A DNA stretch of 64,000 nucleotides from Ensifer sp. MPMI2T (lineage in GTDB: Bacteria; Pseudomonadota; Alphaproteobacteria; Rhizobiales; Rhizobiaceae). The DNA lies in NCBI RefSeq assembly GCF_004827385.1, contig NZ_SRXN01000007.1, positions 62,001-126,000 of the forward strand, given 5' to 3'. Shown here piece after piece: positions 27,256 to 35,919 of this stretch (position 1 is its first letter; every line of letters begins with the position of its first letter). Made by a program: the position numbers and the translations under genes. Below the pieces are notes generated by a model, which saw nothing but the letters and a program-made list of their open reading frames with translations, ran no database searches and was not told the origin of the DNA.

Positions 27256-28614
27256 TTACTTGATGGCGTCCCACGCCTTCTGCACACCGCCCGCGACGTC
27301 GGCAGACGACTTGCCGCCTACGAAATCGACCATGCCTGTCCAGAAGGCGCCTGCGCCGATCTTGCCCGGCATCAGGTCGGACCCGTCGAAACGGAAGGTC
27401 GTGGCGTTGAGCAGGATCTCGCCCTGCTTCTTCAGCGGCGGGTTGCCGTAGGTCTCCACGTTGACGCTCTTGTAGGGCGTCAGGAAGCTCGTCTGGGCCA
27501 TCCAGACCTCATGCGCAATCGGCGTCTTCAGGAACTCGATGAAGGCGCGCGCCGCCGGCGTGTCCTTGGTGATCAACGCGAGCGTGCCTGCGCCGAGCAC
27601 CGGATTGCCAAGCTCCTTCTTGCTCTCATAGGGAGGCATGTAGAAGAAATCGGCATCTTCGCCGATCACCGTGCCTTCCGGGAAGAAGGACGGAATGAAA
27701 GACGCTTGATGGTGCAGGTAGCACTTCGGCGGCGAGGCGAAAAGGCCCTTCGGGCTGTCGCGGAAGTCGGTCGAGGCCACGGCCGCGGCGCCGCCGTCGA
27801 CGAACTTGTCGTTACGCGCGAACCAGCCGAATTCGTCCAATACGCCGGTGACCGCTGGATCGGTGAACGGGATCTCGTTCTTGACCCACTTGTCGTAGAC
27901 ATCGGCCGGCTGCGTGCGCAGCATCAGGTCCTCGACCCAATCGGTCGCCGGCCAGCCGGTGGCGCCGCCCGAACCGAGGCCGATGCACCACGGCTTTTCA
28001 CCGTCGGCGGCGATCTTCTCGGTCAGCGCCTTCAGCTCTTCCATGGTTTTCGGAACTTCGTAGCCGGCGTCCTCGAAGTTCTCCGGCACGTACCAGACCA
28101 GTGACTTCACGTCGATCTTGTAGGGAAACGCATAGAGTGCCGGTTTGCCGTCCTTGCCGTTGTAGGTGGAGAGATCGACCCAGGATTGACCGGCGGCGTA
28201 GTTGTCGAGCAACCATTGCTTGGTTTCATCGCCAAGCGGCGTCAGATGGCCTTTCGAGGCAAGGTCGGCGATGAGGCCCGGCTGCGGCAGGATCGCGACA
28301 TCCGGCGGGCTGCCGGCTTGCGTGTCGATGACGATCTGCTGTTCGTAGTTTTCGGAGGACGAATATTTGAGGTCAACGCCGGTTGCTTCGACGAAGTAAG
28401 CATAGACGCTCTTGAAGAGCGCCTCATCCTCGCCGCGCCAGGGGCCGAAGATCGTCAGCGTCTGACCCTTGAGGTCGTGGCCCTTCTTGAACTCCTCGAA
28501 GCTCGCCCAATTGAATTTGGAATCCTCGCCGGGCTTGAATTTCAGCTCGGCTGCATCGGCAGTCCCCACTACCAGGGCGAGCGCAGCCACGCCCATCAGG
28601 AATGATCTCTTCAC
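27256..28614 (-). CDS. aglE: Periplasmic alpha-glucoside-binding protein
   Basis: Solute-binding protein of the Agl importer. I place the start at a GTG (28614): it has GGGAGGA 7 nt upstream and gives a proper signal peptide (KRSFLMGVAALALVVGTADA, cleavage after about residue 22) and a 452-residue precursor. An in-frame ATG at 28680 would add 22 residues that spoil the signal. The mature protein has the type-1 extracellular binding protein pattern seen in MalE relatives (LTIFGPWRGEDEALF near the start). It is the first gene of aglEFGAK and is divergent from aglR, with an operator-like palindrome 63 nt upstream. Confidence 0.93.
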   Translation of the reverse strand: MKRSFLMGVAALALVVGTADAAELKFKPGEDSKFNWASFEEFKKGHDLKGQTLTIFGPWRGEDEALFKSVYAYFVEATGVDLKYSSSENYEQQIVIDTQAGSPPDVAILPQPGLIADLASKGHLTPLGDETKQWLLDNYAAGQSWVDLSTYNGKDGKPALYAFPYKIDVKSLVWYVPENFEDAGYEVPKTMEELKALTEKIAADGEKPWCIGLGSGGATGWPATDWVEDLMLRTQPADVYDKWVKNEIPFTDPAVTGVLDEFGWFARNDKFVDGGAAAVASTDFRDSPKGLFASPPKCYLHHQASFIPSFFPEGTVIGEDADFFYMPPYESKKELGNPVLGAGTLALITKDTPAARAFIEFLKTPIAHEVWMAQTSFLTPYKSVNVETYGNPPLKKQGEILLNATTFRFDGSDLMPGKIGAGAFWTGMVDFVGGKSSADVAGGVQKAWDAIK

Positions 28615-28677
28615 GTTATCGTCCTCCCAACATGAACCCGGACGTTGCGCCGCGGGCGGATCATCAACGCGCAGATT

Positions 28678-28689
28678 CAAAGCGCTTTG
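28678..28689. promoter_or_regulatory. Candidate AglR operator 1 (aglE side)
   Basis: The perfect 12-bp palindrome CAAAGCGCTTTG lies 63 nt upstream of the aglE GTG. Its central CG and form match LacI/GalR-type operators. An identical site stands before aglR. An imperfect copy, CAAGCGCTTTCC, lies at 28725-28736 and could be an auxiliary site. Confidence 0.75.
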
Positions 28690-28882
28690 AGTTCGCTAAG
28701 AAATCATCGCCGCAGACGAAGAGTCAAGCGCTTTCCTTCCGCTCCTCTCAATGCGACGTGAATATTGCTGTGCATTAACATTTTGCGACGCGAAAGCGTG
28801 GTTTTCCGCTTTTTTCGGCGCGAAACGGGTGGTAGAGGACATTGGGGGCGCGGACCGGAACATCCTAAATGAAAGGAGCATC

Positions 28883-28894
28883 CAAAGCGCTTTG
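28883..28894. promoter_or_regulatory. Candidate AglR operator 2 (aglR side)
   Basis: CAAAGCGCTTTG again, extended to a perfect 14-bp palindrome CCAAAGCGCTTTGG (28882-28895). It ends where the aglR ribosome-binding site GGGAGGAGG begins, 10 nt before the ATG. Bound AglR here would block its own transcription, and looping with operator 1 (205 bp centre to centre) is possible. Confidence 0.75.
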
Positions 28895-28904
28895 GGAGGA
28901 GGCC

Positions 28905-29936
28905 ATGCCGGTCAAACTTAAGCAGCTAGCGGAGCTGCTCGGGCTGTCGCAGACGACGGTCAGCCGAGCGCTCAATGGCTACCCGGAAGTCAACGCCAAG
29001 ACGCGGCAGCGGGTCTTGAAGGCGGTACGCGAAACCGGCTACAGGCCGAACCGTGCCGCGCAACGGCTCGCGACGGGCAAGGCCTACTCCATCGGTCTCG
29101 TCATGCCGATTGCATCCGGCATCGTGTCGGACATTCATTTCGGCGAATTTCTCGCCGGTCTCGCCGAAGAGGCGGTTAAGCATGACTTTCACTTCGTGCT
29201 GAACCCGAGCGCGCCCGAAGACGAGGAAGCGACGTTCCGGCGGCTGGCGGCAAGCGGCAATGTCGACGCCGTCTTTCTTGCCCATATGCGCGCCAATGAC
29301 CCGCGCATCGCCATGTTGAAGTCGCTGTCTATCCCTTTTGTCGTGCATGGTCGATCGATCGGCGGCCCGAAAGACTATCCGTTCGTCGATATAGACAACA
29401 CCGCCGCCTTCTACGAGGCGACGCGGCTTCTCATCCAGCTCGGCCACCGGCGGGTCGCGCTCATCAACGGACAGGAACACCTAGCCTTTGCCATTCGCCG
29501 GAAAAAAGGCGTGACGCGCGCCCTCAAGGACTGGGGCCTCGATCTCGACGAAACATTGGTCCACCATTCGGTCATGACCGATGAATACGGCTATCGCAGC
29601 ATGCAGCGTTTCCTGGAGCAGCCGGATCCGCCGACCGCCGTCCTCTGCTCGAGTACGGTTCTGGCACTCGGCGCCGTGCGTGCGATCAATCAGGCCGGCC
29701 TCACGGTCGGCGCGGACATCTCGATCATCGCTCACGACGACGTCCTGCCTATGCTGAAGCCGGAAAATTTCAGCGTACCGCTAACGACGACACGCTCGTC
29801 CTTGAGGGCCGCCGGCGCACGCATCGCCAGCCGGCTGATTGGCGGCATCCTCGACCGCGGCACCTACCCAGATCAGGAACTTTGGCGCGCAGAGCTGATC
29901 GTTCGTGCCTCGACGGGACCGGCACCGGGCAAATAG
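28905..29936 (+). CDS. aglR: LacI-family repressor of the agl operon
   Basis: A 343-residue regulator. Residues 1-50 form the LacI helix-turn-helix and hinge (LKQLAELLGLSQTTVSRALNG, then TRQRV). The remainder is a periplasmic-binding-protein-like effector domain with GHRRVALING near 180. The ATG at 28905 is chosen because GGGAGGAGG precedes it and LacI proteins start close to the helix-turn-helix; an in-frame ATG at 28869 would add 12 residues and would overlap the operator. It is divergent from aglE with two identical palindromes between, so repression of aglEFGAK relieved by an alpha-glucoside is a strong inference. Confidence 0.93.
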   Translation: MPVKLKQLAELLGLSQTTVSRALNGYPEVNAKTRQRVLKAVRETGYRPNRAAQRLATGKAYSIGLVMPIASGIVSDIHFGEFLAGLAEEAVKHDFHFVLNPSAPEDEEATFRRLAASGNVDAVFLAHMRANDPRIAMLKSLSIPFVVHGRSIGGPKDYPFVDIDNTAAFYEATRLLIQLGHRRVALINGQEHLAFAIRRKKGVTRALKDWGLDLDETLVHHSVMTDEYGYRSMQRFLEQPDPPTAVLCSSTVLALGAVRAINQAGLTVGADISIIAHDDVLPMLKPENFSVPLTTTRSSLRAAGARIASRLIGGILDRGTYPDQELWRAELIVRASTGPAPGK

Positions 29937-30023
29937 CAATTGAGGTGTACGACGGTCTTCCGTCCGAACGCTTCAAGAAAAGGCGAAAGCGGGCGGCAGA
30001 GCGCCCCCCCAGCCATTTGCGTC

Positions 30024-30923
30024 TCAGAACTTCGGCGGCTTGCGACCCGCCTTGCGGCAGGCGGCAATAATCGTGTTCGCCATCAGCATAGCGATGGTCA
30101 TCGGCCCGACGCCGCCGGGGACCGGCGTGATCACGCTCGCGACCTTGGCGCATTCCTCGAAGGCGACGTCGCCGACGAGCTTCGTCTTGCCCTCACCACG
30201 TTCCGGCGCCGGGACGCGATTGATGCCGACGTCGATCACCGTCGCGCCGGGCTTCACCCAATCGGCCTTGACCATTTCCGGGCGGCCCACGGCGGCAACC
30301 AGAATATCGGCGTTGCGGCAAACGGCAGGGAGGTCCTTCGTGCGCGAATGCGCCGTCGTTACCGTCGCGTTGGCGGCAAGAAGCAACGCCGACATCGGCT
30401 TGCCGAAGAGGTTCGAGCGGCCTATGACGACGGCGTTCAATCCGGAAAGATCCTCGCCATGTGTGCGGCGTACGAACACCATGGCCCCGGCGGGCGTGCA
30501 CGAAACGAGACCGCCTTCGAGGTCCCCAGTTGCGATCTTGCCGGCATTGACGACGTGCAAACCGTCGACATCCTTCTCAGGGAGGATGGACTGGATGATC
30601 GGCTCCGACTGAAGATGCTTCGGCAGCGGCAGCTGCACGAGAATGCCGTGGACGGAGGCGTCCGCGTTGAGTTCGGCAACGAGCACCGCCAGTTCCTCCT
30701 GCGAGGTTTCCTGCGGCAGCGTATGCTGGACCGAAAGGAAACCGCACTCCTTGGCCATCTTGCTCTTTGCCGACACATAAGCATGGCTTGCCGGATCGTC
30801 TCCGACGATCACCACCGCGAGCCCGGCGCGCACGCCGGTTTCCGCCTCCAGCGTCTTTGTGGCGGATTTCACGGTTTCGATGACCGAAGCGGCAACGGCC
30901 TTGCCATCAATCACACTCGTCAC
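30024..30923 (-). CDS. folD: Methylenetetrahydrofolate dehydrogenase/cyclohydrolase
   Basis: Bifunctional cytoplasmic enzyme interconverting 5,10-methylene-, methenyl- and 10-formyl-tetrahydrofolate with NADP. From the GTG at 30923 (GGGAG 7 nt upstream) it has 299 residues, as usual for FolD. The conserved [13 protein letters not shown] near 50-62 holds the catalytic Tyr and Lys. CTPAGAM near 148 and [15 protein letters not shown] near 172 form the cofactor site, and [14 protein letters not shown] near 270 closes the family signature. An ATG at 30956 is possible but lacks a good site. Convergent with aglR, otherwise isolated. Confidence 0.95.
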   Translation of the reverse strand: MTSVIDGKAVAASVIETVKSATKTLEAETGVRAGLAVVIVGDDPASHAYVSAKSKMAKECGFLSVQHTLPQETSQEELAVLVAELNADASVHGILVQLPLPKHLQSEPIIQSILPEKDVDGLHVVNAGKIATGDLEGGLVSCTPAGAMVFVRRTHGEDLSGLNAVVIGRSNLFGKPMSALLLAANATVTTAHSRTKDLPAVCRNADILVAAVGRPEMVKADWVKPGATVIDVGINRVPAPERGEGKTKLVGDVAFEECAKVASVITPVPGGVGPMTIAMLMANTIIAACRKAGRKPPKF

Positions 30924-31187
30924 GGCGTATCTCCCGGTTTGTCCTTCACGCGGCACAATTTAGTGCGCGCGGGATCAAGCGATTGCCTGCATGCGCCCTA
31001 TGCTGTTCCAAACGCATAAATGCAAGAGCCGACAAGGCCGGAACAGCAATCCGGTGAACGAGTGCCGCATTTCCTTGCATCGCTGAAAGATCGGTCCGCC
31101 CCGCCTGCAAGTTCACGAGCGACCCGACGGCACCGCGAGAGCAGTTTTCGCCGCCGGGAGGCGACGATCATCCGGCAATGCCCGGGA

Positions 31188-31835
31188 TCATTCGTGCGAA
31201 ATGCGGCGACCGCCGCCATATGGCACTGGTTCGAAATGTTTCGTCTGCCCGGAAGCGTTGGCGAAATCGCGATCACCCTCCATCGGCATCCACCGAAAGG
31301 CGTGGTAAGTGCGCCGCCGCCCGGCCTCGGCCACCAGCCGATAGAGGCGTTCCAACCAGCGAAGGAAAACCGGCGAGCGAGAAAATTCCCGAATGACAAA
31401 ATCACCGACGGTGATGACGAGCCGGCCGTGCTCAGGAGCAATATTTCGGTCGACCCATTTCTCCTGTTTCAAGCTCTCGATTGCCACGAGAAGAATATCG
31501 GGCTGGAGCGCACGCACTTCATCGAGGGCGTTCGCCTGGTCGGAAAAGCCACCGACAGCGATGAATTGGTGCCAGGGCGCGTGGCTGCGGAAATTCTCGG
31601 CAGCGTGCTCCGCAAGATGACGGTGAGATCCGACCACCGCGACACGCATCGGCTTTTCAATATAGGTGAGGACGGCGGGCACGAAGGCCATCGCATCCCG
31701 ACTGCTCGGAAACATGCGGTCGGTCACGATCGCGTGCCACTTGGGCCGGGAGACGACCGTGTCGGCGAAAGCCAAGGCATCGGCCCAACCGAAATCGCGA
31801 GGCGGCGCGCTGGAAGGGATCGGTATCGGAAACAT
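31188..31835 (-). CDS. Short WecG/TagA/CpsF-like glycosyltransferase
   Basis: A 215-residue protein whose second half follows the WecG/TagA/CpsF family (GT26): MRVAVVGSH near 63-71, ALDEVRALQPDILLVAI near 103-119, then KQEKW (123-127), the hallmark near the active site. The N-terminal part with the usual catalytic Thr and Asp (TxN and ADG motifs) is missing or greatly altered; IVTDR at 36-40 may be a remnant. GT26 enzymes add N-acetylmannosamine or similar sugars to undecaprenyl-linked intermediates. With the divergent GT2 gene at 31993 it could belong to a small polysaccharide module. It may be inactive. Confidence 0.65.
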   Translation of the reverse strand: MFPIPIPSSAPPRDFGWADALAFADTVVSRPKWHAIVTDRMFPSSRDAMAFVPAVLTYIEKPMRVAVVGSHRHLAEHAAENFRSHAPWHQFIAVGGFSDQANALDEVRALQPDILLVAIESLKQEKWVDRNIAPEHGRLVITVGDFVIREFSRSPVFLRWLERLYRLVAEAGRRRTYHAFRWMPMEGDRDFANASGQTKHFEPVPYGGGRRISHE

Positions 31836-31992
31836 GTTGCCACACGGATGAGAAGATTATTTTTCTGACTTTAGCCGCTTGCAGTGAAACGGCATTTAAG
31901 GCTCTCATTCAAAAGCCGTTTTCCGGATTCAACATCTGTTTAGGAAGTTTTGCTGTAGTGCCTTCCGGCTATCTGTGCGCACGGGTCTCAAG

Positions 31993-32982
31993 ATGACGCC
32001 GAACGGTCAGGACATCACCGTCTATTTCCAGACCGAGCGGGAGGATGCGGCGGATATCGAGCTCGTGGTTGTCGTGCCGACCTTCCGCCGGCCCGATCAT
32101 ATCGTCAAAACGCTGAAAACCATTGTTTCGCAACGGCCTGACGTGCCTTTGGCGACCGTTGTTGTCGAAAGCGACGCGGAGGGGTTGGCTGGCGCCAAGG
32201 CGGCAAAAAGCTTCCTTCTCGGACACCCGTGCGATTCCGCCGTTGTCGTGGTTCGCCGCCGCGGACACGCCCATGCGTGCAATGCTGGGTGGGCGACGGC
32301 GCTCGATCTTTATCCCAACCTCCGCGCGCTCGCCGTCATCTATGACGATGAAGTTGCCGCTCCGGAATGGCTCGATTGCCTCGTTGCCGCCCAGGAAACC
32401 CATAGGGCGGATATCGTCGGCGGGCCGCAACTCCCCGTCTTCGAGGATCCGCACGAACAGAAGTGGAAGCGGCACCCCGTTTTCACGCCCCCTTATAAAG
32501 AGAGCGGACCGGTACCGATCGTCTATTCGGCAGGCAATGTCCTCATAACCCGGCCGGTGCTCGACGGGATGGCCCAGCCGTTTCTGGATCCGGCGCTCAA
32601 TGTCGTCGGCGTCGGCGACGCGGATTTCTTCGATCGATGCAAGGCGAAGGGGTTCACGTTTGCCTGGACAACGGAAGCCTGGGTCGCGGAAACGGTTCCA
32701 GTTTATCACACCACGAGATCGTGGATCCGCGCCCGCAGTCTCGAGAATGGTGCGATTTCGGCACTCCTGGAGCATCAGCGCGATCCGACATTCTCTGGTC
32801 GGTTGAGAGCGCTCGGTAAATCCCTTGCGCTCATCGCCACGTCTCTGCCGTTCGGCCTGAAACTTTGGGCGGAGACCGGGCTTGCCGCTGCAAGCCTCTA
32901 TCCGCTCTATGTCGCGGTCGGCCGGCTGACGGCAAAGATCGGCTCCGCCGAGGCGCAAGACCGGACGCCTGACGCCACCTGA
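31993..32982 (+). CDS. Family 2 glycosyltransferase
   Basis: A GT2-type enzyme of 329 residues from the ATG at 31993; an in-frame GTG at 31975 would add six. The N-terminal nucleotide-binding strand is VVVVPTFRRPDHIVKTL near 24-40. YDDE near 117-120 is the DxD-like metal site, and the acceptor region around VGVGDADFFDRC near 205-216 resembles the ED motif. A hydrophobic segment near 285-310 may anchor it to the inner membrane. The acceptor is not known. It is divergent from the WecG-like gene and convergent with the flagellar gene at 32999, only 16 nt away. Confidence 0.8.
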   Translation: MTPNGQDITVYFQTEREDAADIELVVVVPTFRRPDHIVKTLKTIVSQRPDVPLATVVVESDAEGLAGAKAAKSFLLGHPCDSAVVVVRRRGHAHACNAGWATALDLYPNLRALAVIYDDEVAAPEWLDCLVAAQETHRADIVGGPQLPVFEDPHEQKWKRHPVFTPPYKESGPVPIVYSAGNVLITRPVLDGMAQPFLDPALNVVGVGDADFFDRCKAKGFTFAWTTEAWVAETVPVYHTTRSWIRARSLENGAISALLEHQRDPTFSGRLRALGKSLALIATSLPFGLKLWAETGLAAASLYPLYVAVGRLTAKIGSAEAQDRTPDAT

Positions 32983-32998
32983 ATGTCGCTACCACCAG

Positions 32999-33568
32999 TC
33001 AATGGCTGCTGGATGTGGCCTTCACGGCACCTTCGGGAATCTTGTCCGCAGCGACGTTGCCGTTTTTGTCGACCACGGGGACCGATTTATGATATGGCCT
33101 GTTCTGGCTGTTGGCGACGCGCTCGACATCATCCTTAGTGAGATATTCGAGCTGTTCCACCAGAACCTCGGTAATTATCTCGTTGCCGATCTTCTTGTTC
33201 AGCCCATCCTTCACCGCGACCTTGAAGGTCGGCAGATCGAACGATCCGGTGTCGGCGAGGTCGACGAACTTCGAGCCGACGAGCATGTCATAAAGCTCGT
33301 CCGTCACGACCTGCCGAAGCGGTGCGTGCAGCTTCGCAATGCCTTCCTTGGTGGCCGAAAAGGACAGCTTGGCCAGGAAATATCCCTGCACTGCCCCTTC
33401 CTTGATGACCGGGACCGTGATGATTTCCCCCGGCATGTATTCCTCGGATGCACGTCTGTCCGCGTCGGCGTCCGACACGACAGGCGCGGAAGCGTATTGC
33501 ATCGAGAAATAGACGGATCCGAGCGTAACAGCGCAGACCCAGACCCCGGTGAGAACGAGCTTCAGCAT
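32999..33568 (-). CDS. FliL-like membrane protein at the end of the flagellar operon
   Basis: A 189-residue protein with one N-terminal membrane segment (about 4-24) and a periplasmic domain. The order of elements (YFLAKLSFSA strand near 64-73, LRQVVTDELYDML helix near 85-97, FKVAVKDGLNKKIGNEIITEVLVEQLEYL near 115-143) follows the FliL periplasmic fold, although overall similarity to the true FliL at 57014 is low. FliL rings surround stator units, so a stator or basal-body role is a reasonable guess. Its ATG overlaps the stop of the upstream gene (TGATG). Confidence 0.65.
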   Translation of the reverse strand: MLKLVLTGVWVCAVTLGSVYFSMQYASAPVVSDADADRRASEEYMPGEIITVPVIKEGAVQGYFLAKLSFSATKEGIAKLHAPLRQVVTDELYDMLVGSKFVDLADTGSFDLPTFKVAVKDGLNKKIGNEIITEVLVEQLEYLTKDDVERVANSQNRPYHKSVPVVDKNGNVAADKIPEGAVKATSSSH

Positions 33569-33936
33569 CAGAAATCGCCGTAGCGGAACTGCGCTTCCGT
33601 GTAGATGCCATCCGCGTCAGCATCCTGGGCAGCCGTCTTGAGAAGATCGACCACAGAGCGCACCGCATCGAGATGCGCCTCGACCTTCTGCGAGTTGATC
33701 TGCAGCTTGTTGCGCAAATGGCGCGTCTGCGAAACGAAGGCCGGCGAGATTTCGCCGGGAACGGCATCGCGGTGGAGCATCGTCAGTTCATAGAGGCAGC
33801 GGCTCTTGTGCGCATTCGACGTCTTGATATCGAAATCAGGGTCCACGCCGATCCGGCTGTTCTCGTTGTCGATGATCATTTCCAGGCGGCCGAGAACATT
33901 CCGAATTCGTACGTCATTCGATGCCACAGCTTCCAT
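33568..33936 (-). CDS. FlgN-like small flagellar protein
   Basis: A 122-residue, mostly helical soluble protein. Its place in the flagellar cluster, length and helical pattern suggest a FlgN-type export chaperone for the hook-associated proteins FlgK and FlgL, encoded further up the same strand. The sequence itself shows no decisive motif. The ATG at 33936 has GGGAG 7 nt upstream; a TTG two codons earlier is less likely. Its stop overlaps the next ATG. It is separated from the FlgJ-like gene by a hairpin-rich repeat. Confidence 0.5.
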   Translation of the reverse strand: MEAVASNDVRIRNVLGRLEMIIDNENSRIGVDPDFDIKTSNAHKSRCLYELTMLHRDAVPGEISPAFVSQTRHLRNKLQINSQKVEAHLDAVRSVVDLLKTAAQDADADGIYTEAQFRYGDF

Positions 33937-34000
33937 AAACAAACTCCCAAAATAATCTAAAACGCGATGCAGGCGGCAACCGCCGGATATGCTCGTCCGC

Positions 34001-34108
34001 TCTAGAGCAATCCCAGGAAAAGTGCGTAGCGGTTTTCCGTCCGGAATTGCGTAGTTTCAAAGGATTAGAGCATTTCACTGTTTCAATGAAAAACAGTGAA
34101 AGCTCTAG
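34001..34108. repeat. Dispersed rhizobial-type palindromic element, with terminator-like hairpin
   Basis: The block runs from TCTAGAGCAA to AGCTCTAG. It contains a GCGTAGCGGTTTTCCGTCC stretch and then a long hairpin: TAGAGC...CACTGTTT (34067-34083) pairs with AAACAGTG...GCTCTA (34091-34108). On the minus strand this hairpin overlaps the FlgJ-like stop. Similar sequences (GGAATTGCTCTA with GGTTTTCCG) are common between rhizobial genes, by recollection. No second copy was seen in this window. Confidence 0.6.
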
Positions 34109-34656
34109 GCTTGCTTCTTCTTTTCATCGTTGGTCAAAAAGTCGGAGAGAGCCTTGCGCTCATATTCCTGGACCATGCTCGTCGCGAGGTTGTGGCTGTC
34201 GCCGTCGACGGATGCATTGACCCGATCGGTCGCGTCGGCTCCAACCATCCGTTCGGCAATGCCGATACCGCCGCCCGCGGCAAGAACGTCGCCGATCTGC
34301 TCGGCCATCATGCTCTTCCAGACGTCGCCGGATGTGCCCTTGCCGTAGACGTTTTCGCTTTCGCTCGGCAGCATGGATTTCACGAAATTCTGCAGCACCA
34401 TCGCCTCGAATTTCCGATAGGTTTCGGGAATCTTCTTCTGCTCGGCCCGGTTGTTGATGTCGCCCAGTCCGGTCGATCCCTCGGAGGGGTCGAGAACGGA
34501 AACTGCCGCGGCAAAACCATTGCCGTTTTCCGCAAGGTTCGTTGCCTGGAACGCGGCGCGGTTGGCCTTCAGCCTTGCCTGAGCCTCCTGGATTTCCGCC
34601 GGATCGGCCGCACGGACGACGTCCATCACAAGGTCGCTGGGCGGGGAAATAGCCAT
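34105..34656 (-). CDS. FlgJ N-terminal-type rod-binding protein
   Basis: A 183-residue protein equivalent to the rod-capping N-terminal domain of FlgJ without the muramidase domain. FEAMVLQNFVKSMLP near 93-107 and GDVWKSMMAEQIGDVLAAGGGIGIAERM near 119-146 match the family (L..fe..f...mL and ...m.d..la..ia..GGiGia..l). Alphaproteobacteria often have this single-domain form, and a lytic transglycosylase is encoded separately at 44625. The ATG at 34656 follows GAGAGGA. An in-frame ATG at 34728 has no proper site. Confidence 0.82.
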   Translation of the reverse strand: MAISPPSDLVMDVVRAADPAEIQEAQARLKANRAAFQATNLAENGNGFAAAVSVLDPSEGSTGLGDINNRAEQKKIPETYRKFEAMVLQNFVKSMLPSESENVYGKGTSGDVWKSMMAEQIGDVLAAGGGIGIAERMVGADATDRVNASVDGDSHNLATSMVQEYERKALSDFLTNDEKKKQA

Positions 34657-34755
34657 GTCATATCCTCTCGAACCGAAGCGCCCGCAATCCTGCACGGCCG
34701 CAAATGTCCCGAACCGGGCTCGCCCCACCGTTGGAAGAGCCAGCCCGATGGCGTA

Positions 34756-35163
34756 CTATCGCCGTTCAACCTTACCGGAAGCTGGCGGGGCGAGGTGCTG
34801 ATCGATCAGATCGAGGATCGCATTGTCGGCCGCCTCGCGATCCTCCGCGAGCCGGGCATCCTTCATGTGCTCCTCGAACCGGTCGCCTTTTGCGCGCTCT
34901 CTCAACATGCGCGCCTCGTGAACCTGCTGGATGCCGATGAGCATCTGATCCTTCTGCACCAAGCGTCCGAGATGGGAGGCGTAATGCCCCGAGAAGACGC
35001 GATGCATCGGGTGAGCCGAACCCATGGCATCGACGACCGCGTCGATCGTTTCGGCAAGAACGGCCCGCTGGCGCGCGGTCTCGGTAAACTCGCTTTCCGC
35101 CATCCGCTCGAGGTGCCGCTGGACGGCGACCAGGCGCTTCAGTTTTTCGGAGCGCGTCTTCAC
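34756..35163 (-). CDS. FliJ-like coiled-coil flagellar protein
   Basis: A 135-residue, strongly charged and helical protein (MKTRSEKLKRLVAVQRHLERM start), 3 nt downstream of fliR. Length, coiled-coil pattern and operon position suggest FliJ, the export-ATPase stalk, but the sequence lacks a unique signature, so the call depends on context. In this lineage fliI is far away (beyond 63.2 kb), so FliJ need not sit beside it. A FlgN-like chaperone is the alternative. Confidence 0.5.
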   Translation of the reverse strand: MKTRSEKLKRLVAVQRHLERMAESEFTETARQRAVLAETIDAVVDAMGSAHPMHRVFSGHYASHLGRLVQKDQMLIGIQQVHEARMLRERAKGDRFEEHMKDARLAEDREAADNAILDLIDQHLAPPASGKVERR

Positions 35164-35166
35164 GCC

Positions 35167-35919
35167 CTAACCTCCCTGCATTACCGGCGCGAAGCCGTCG
35201 GCGAAGAGCCGCAGCATTGCGGCGATCCCGAGATAGAGTAGGAACATGCCGCCCATGATCAGGTAGGGCTGGGAGATGAAATAGACGGGAATCTGCGGAG
35301 CAAGCTTGTTCACCATGCCGATCGTGACGTTGAAAAGCAGGCCATAGATCAGGAACGGGCTCGCCAGACGCAACATGATCGTGAAGGTCTGTCCCAACGA
35401 ATTGGCGAGCGTGATCAGCACGCCTTGCGGATCAAAGCCGCTGCCGATCGGCATCACTCGATAGGATTGCGCGACCGCCTCGATGATTACGTGGTGAAAG
35501 TCCAGAATGAACAGGATCATCAGACCGGCGAAGGTGATCAAGCTGGTGAGCTGGTTTTCGGCCGTATCTTCAAGCACGTCGGCCGTCGGCGGCGGGCTGA
35601 ATCCCATCAGCATGGTCGCGGCCGTGCCGGCAAACTGCAGGCCAAGCACATAATAACGCGCGACGAGACCGATAACGGCGCCGACGATCGTCTCGGTCGT
35701 GATGAGATAGATGTAGGTGTGGCCCTTTCCGGTGATCTGCGGGTAGATGTCGTCCCACATGATCGGCAAAATGGCCATCGAGATCGCAACGGCGATGAAC
35801 AGCCGTATCTGAACCGGAACCCGTGCGGCTGAAAATCCAGGCATGATCATGACGCAGGCGCCGATCCGGCAAAAGGCGGCAAACAGCGCCAATACCGTGC
35901 CCTCGGGGTCGGTGATCAT
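35167..35919 (-). CDS. fliR: Flagellar export apparatus protein FliR
   Basis: A 250-residue inner-membrane protein of the flagellar type III export gate. Six hydrophobic segments lie near 10-30, 38-58, 68-90, 125-150, 178-200 and 215-240. [21 protein letters not shown] near 25-45 is the conserved FliR N-terminal signature. Its ATG overlaps the flhA stop by 4 nt. Forms a complex with FliP and FliQ, encoded at 56.2 and 38.3 kb. Confidence 0.95.
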   Translation of the reverse strand: MITDPEGTVLALFAAFCRIGACVMIMPGFSAARVPVQIRLFIAVAISMAILPIMWDDIYPQITGKGHTYIYLITTETIVGAVIGLVARYYVLGLQFAGTAATMLMGFSPPPTADVLEDTAENQLTSLITFAGLMILFILDFHHVIIEAVAQSYRVMPIGSGFDPQGVLITLANSLGQTFTIMLRLASPFLIYGLLFNVTIGMVNKLAPQIPVYFISQPYLIMGGMFLLYLGIAAMLRLFADGFAPVMQGG

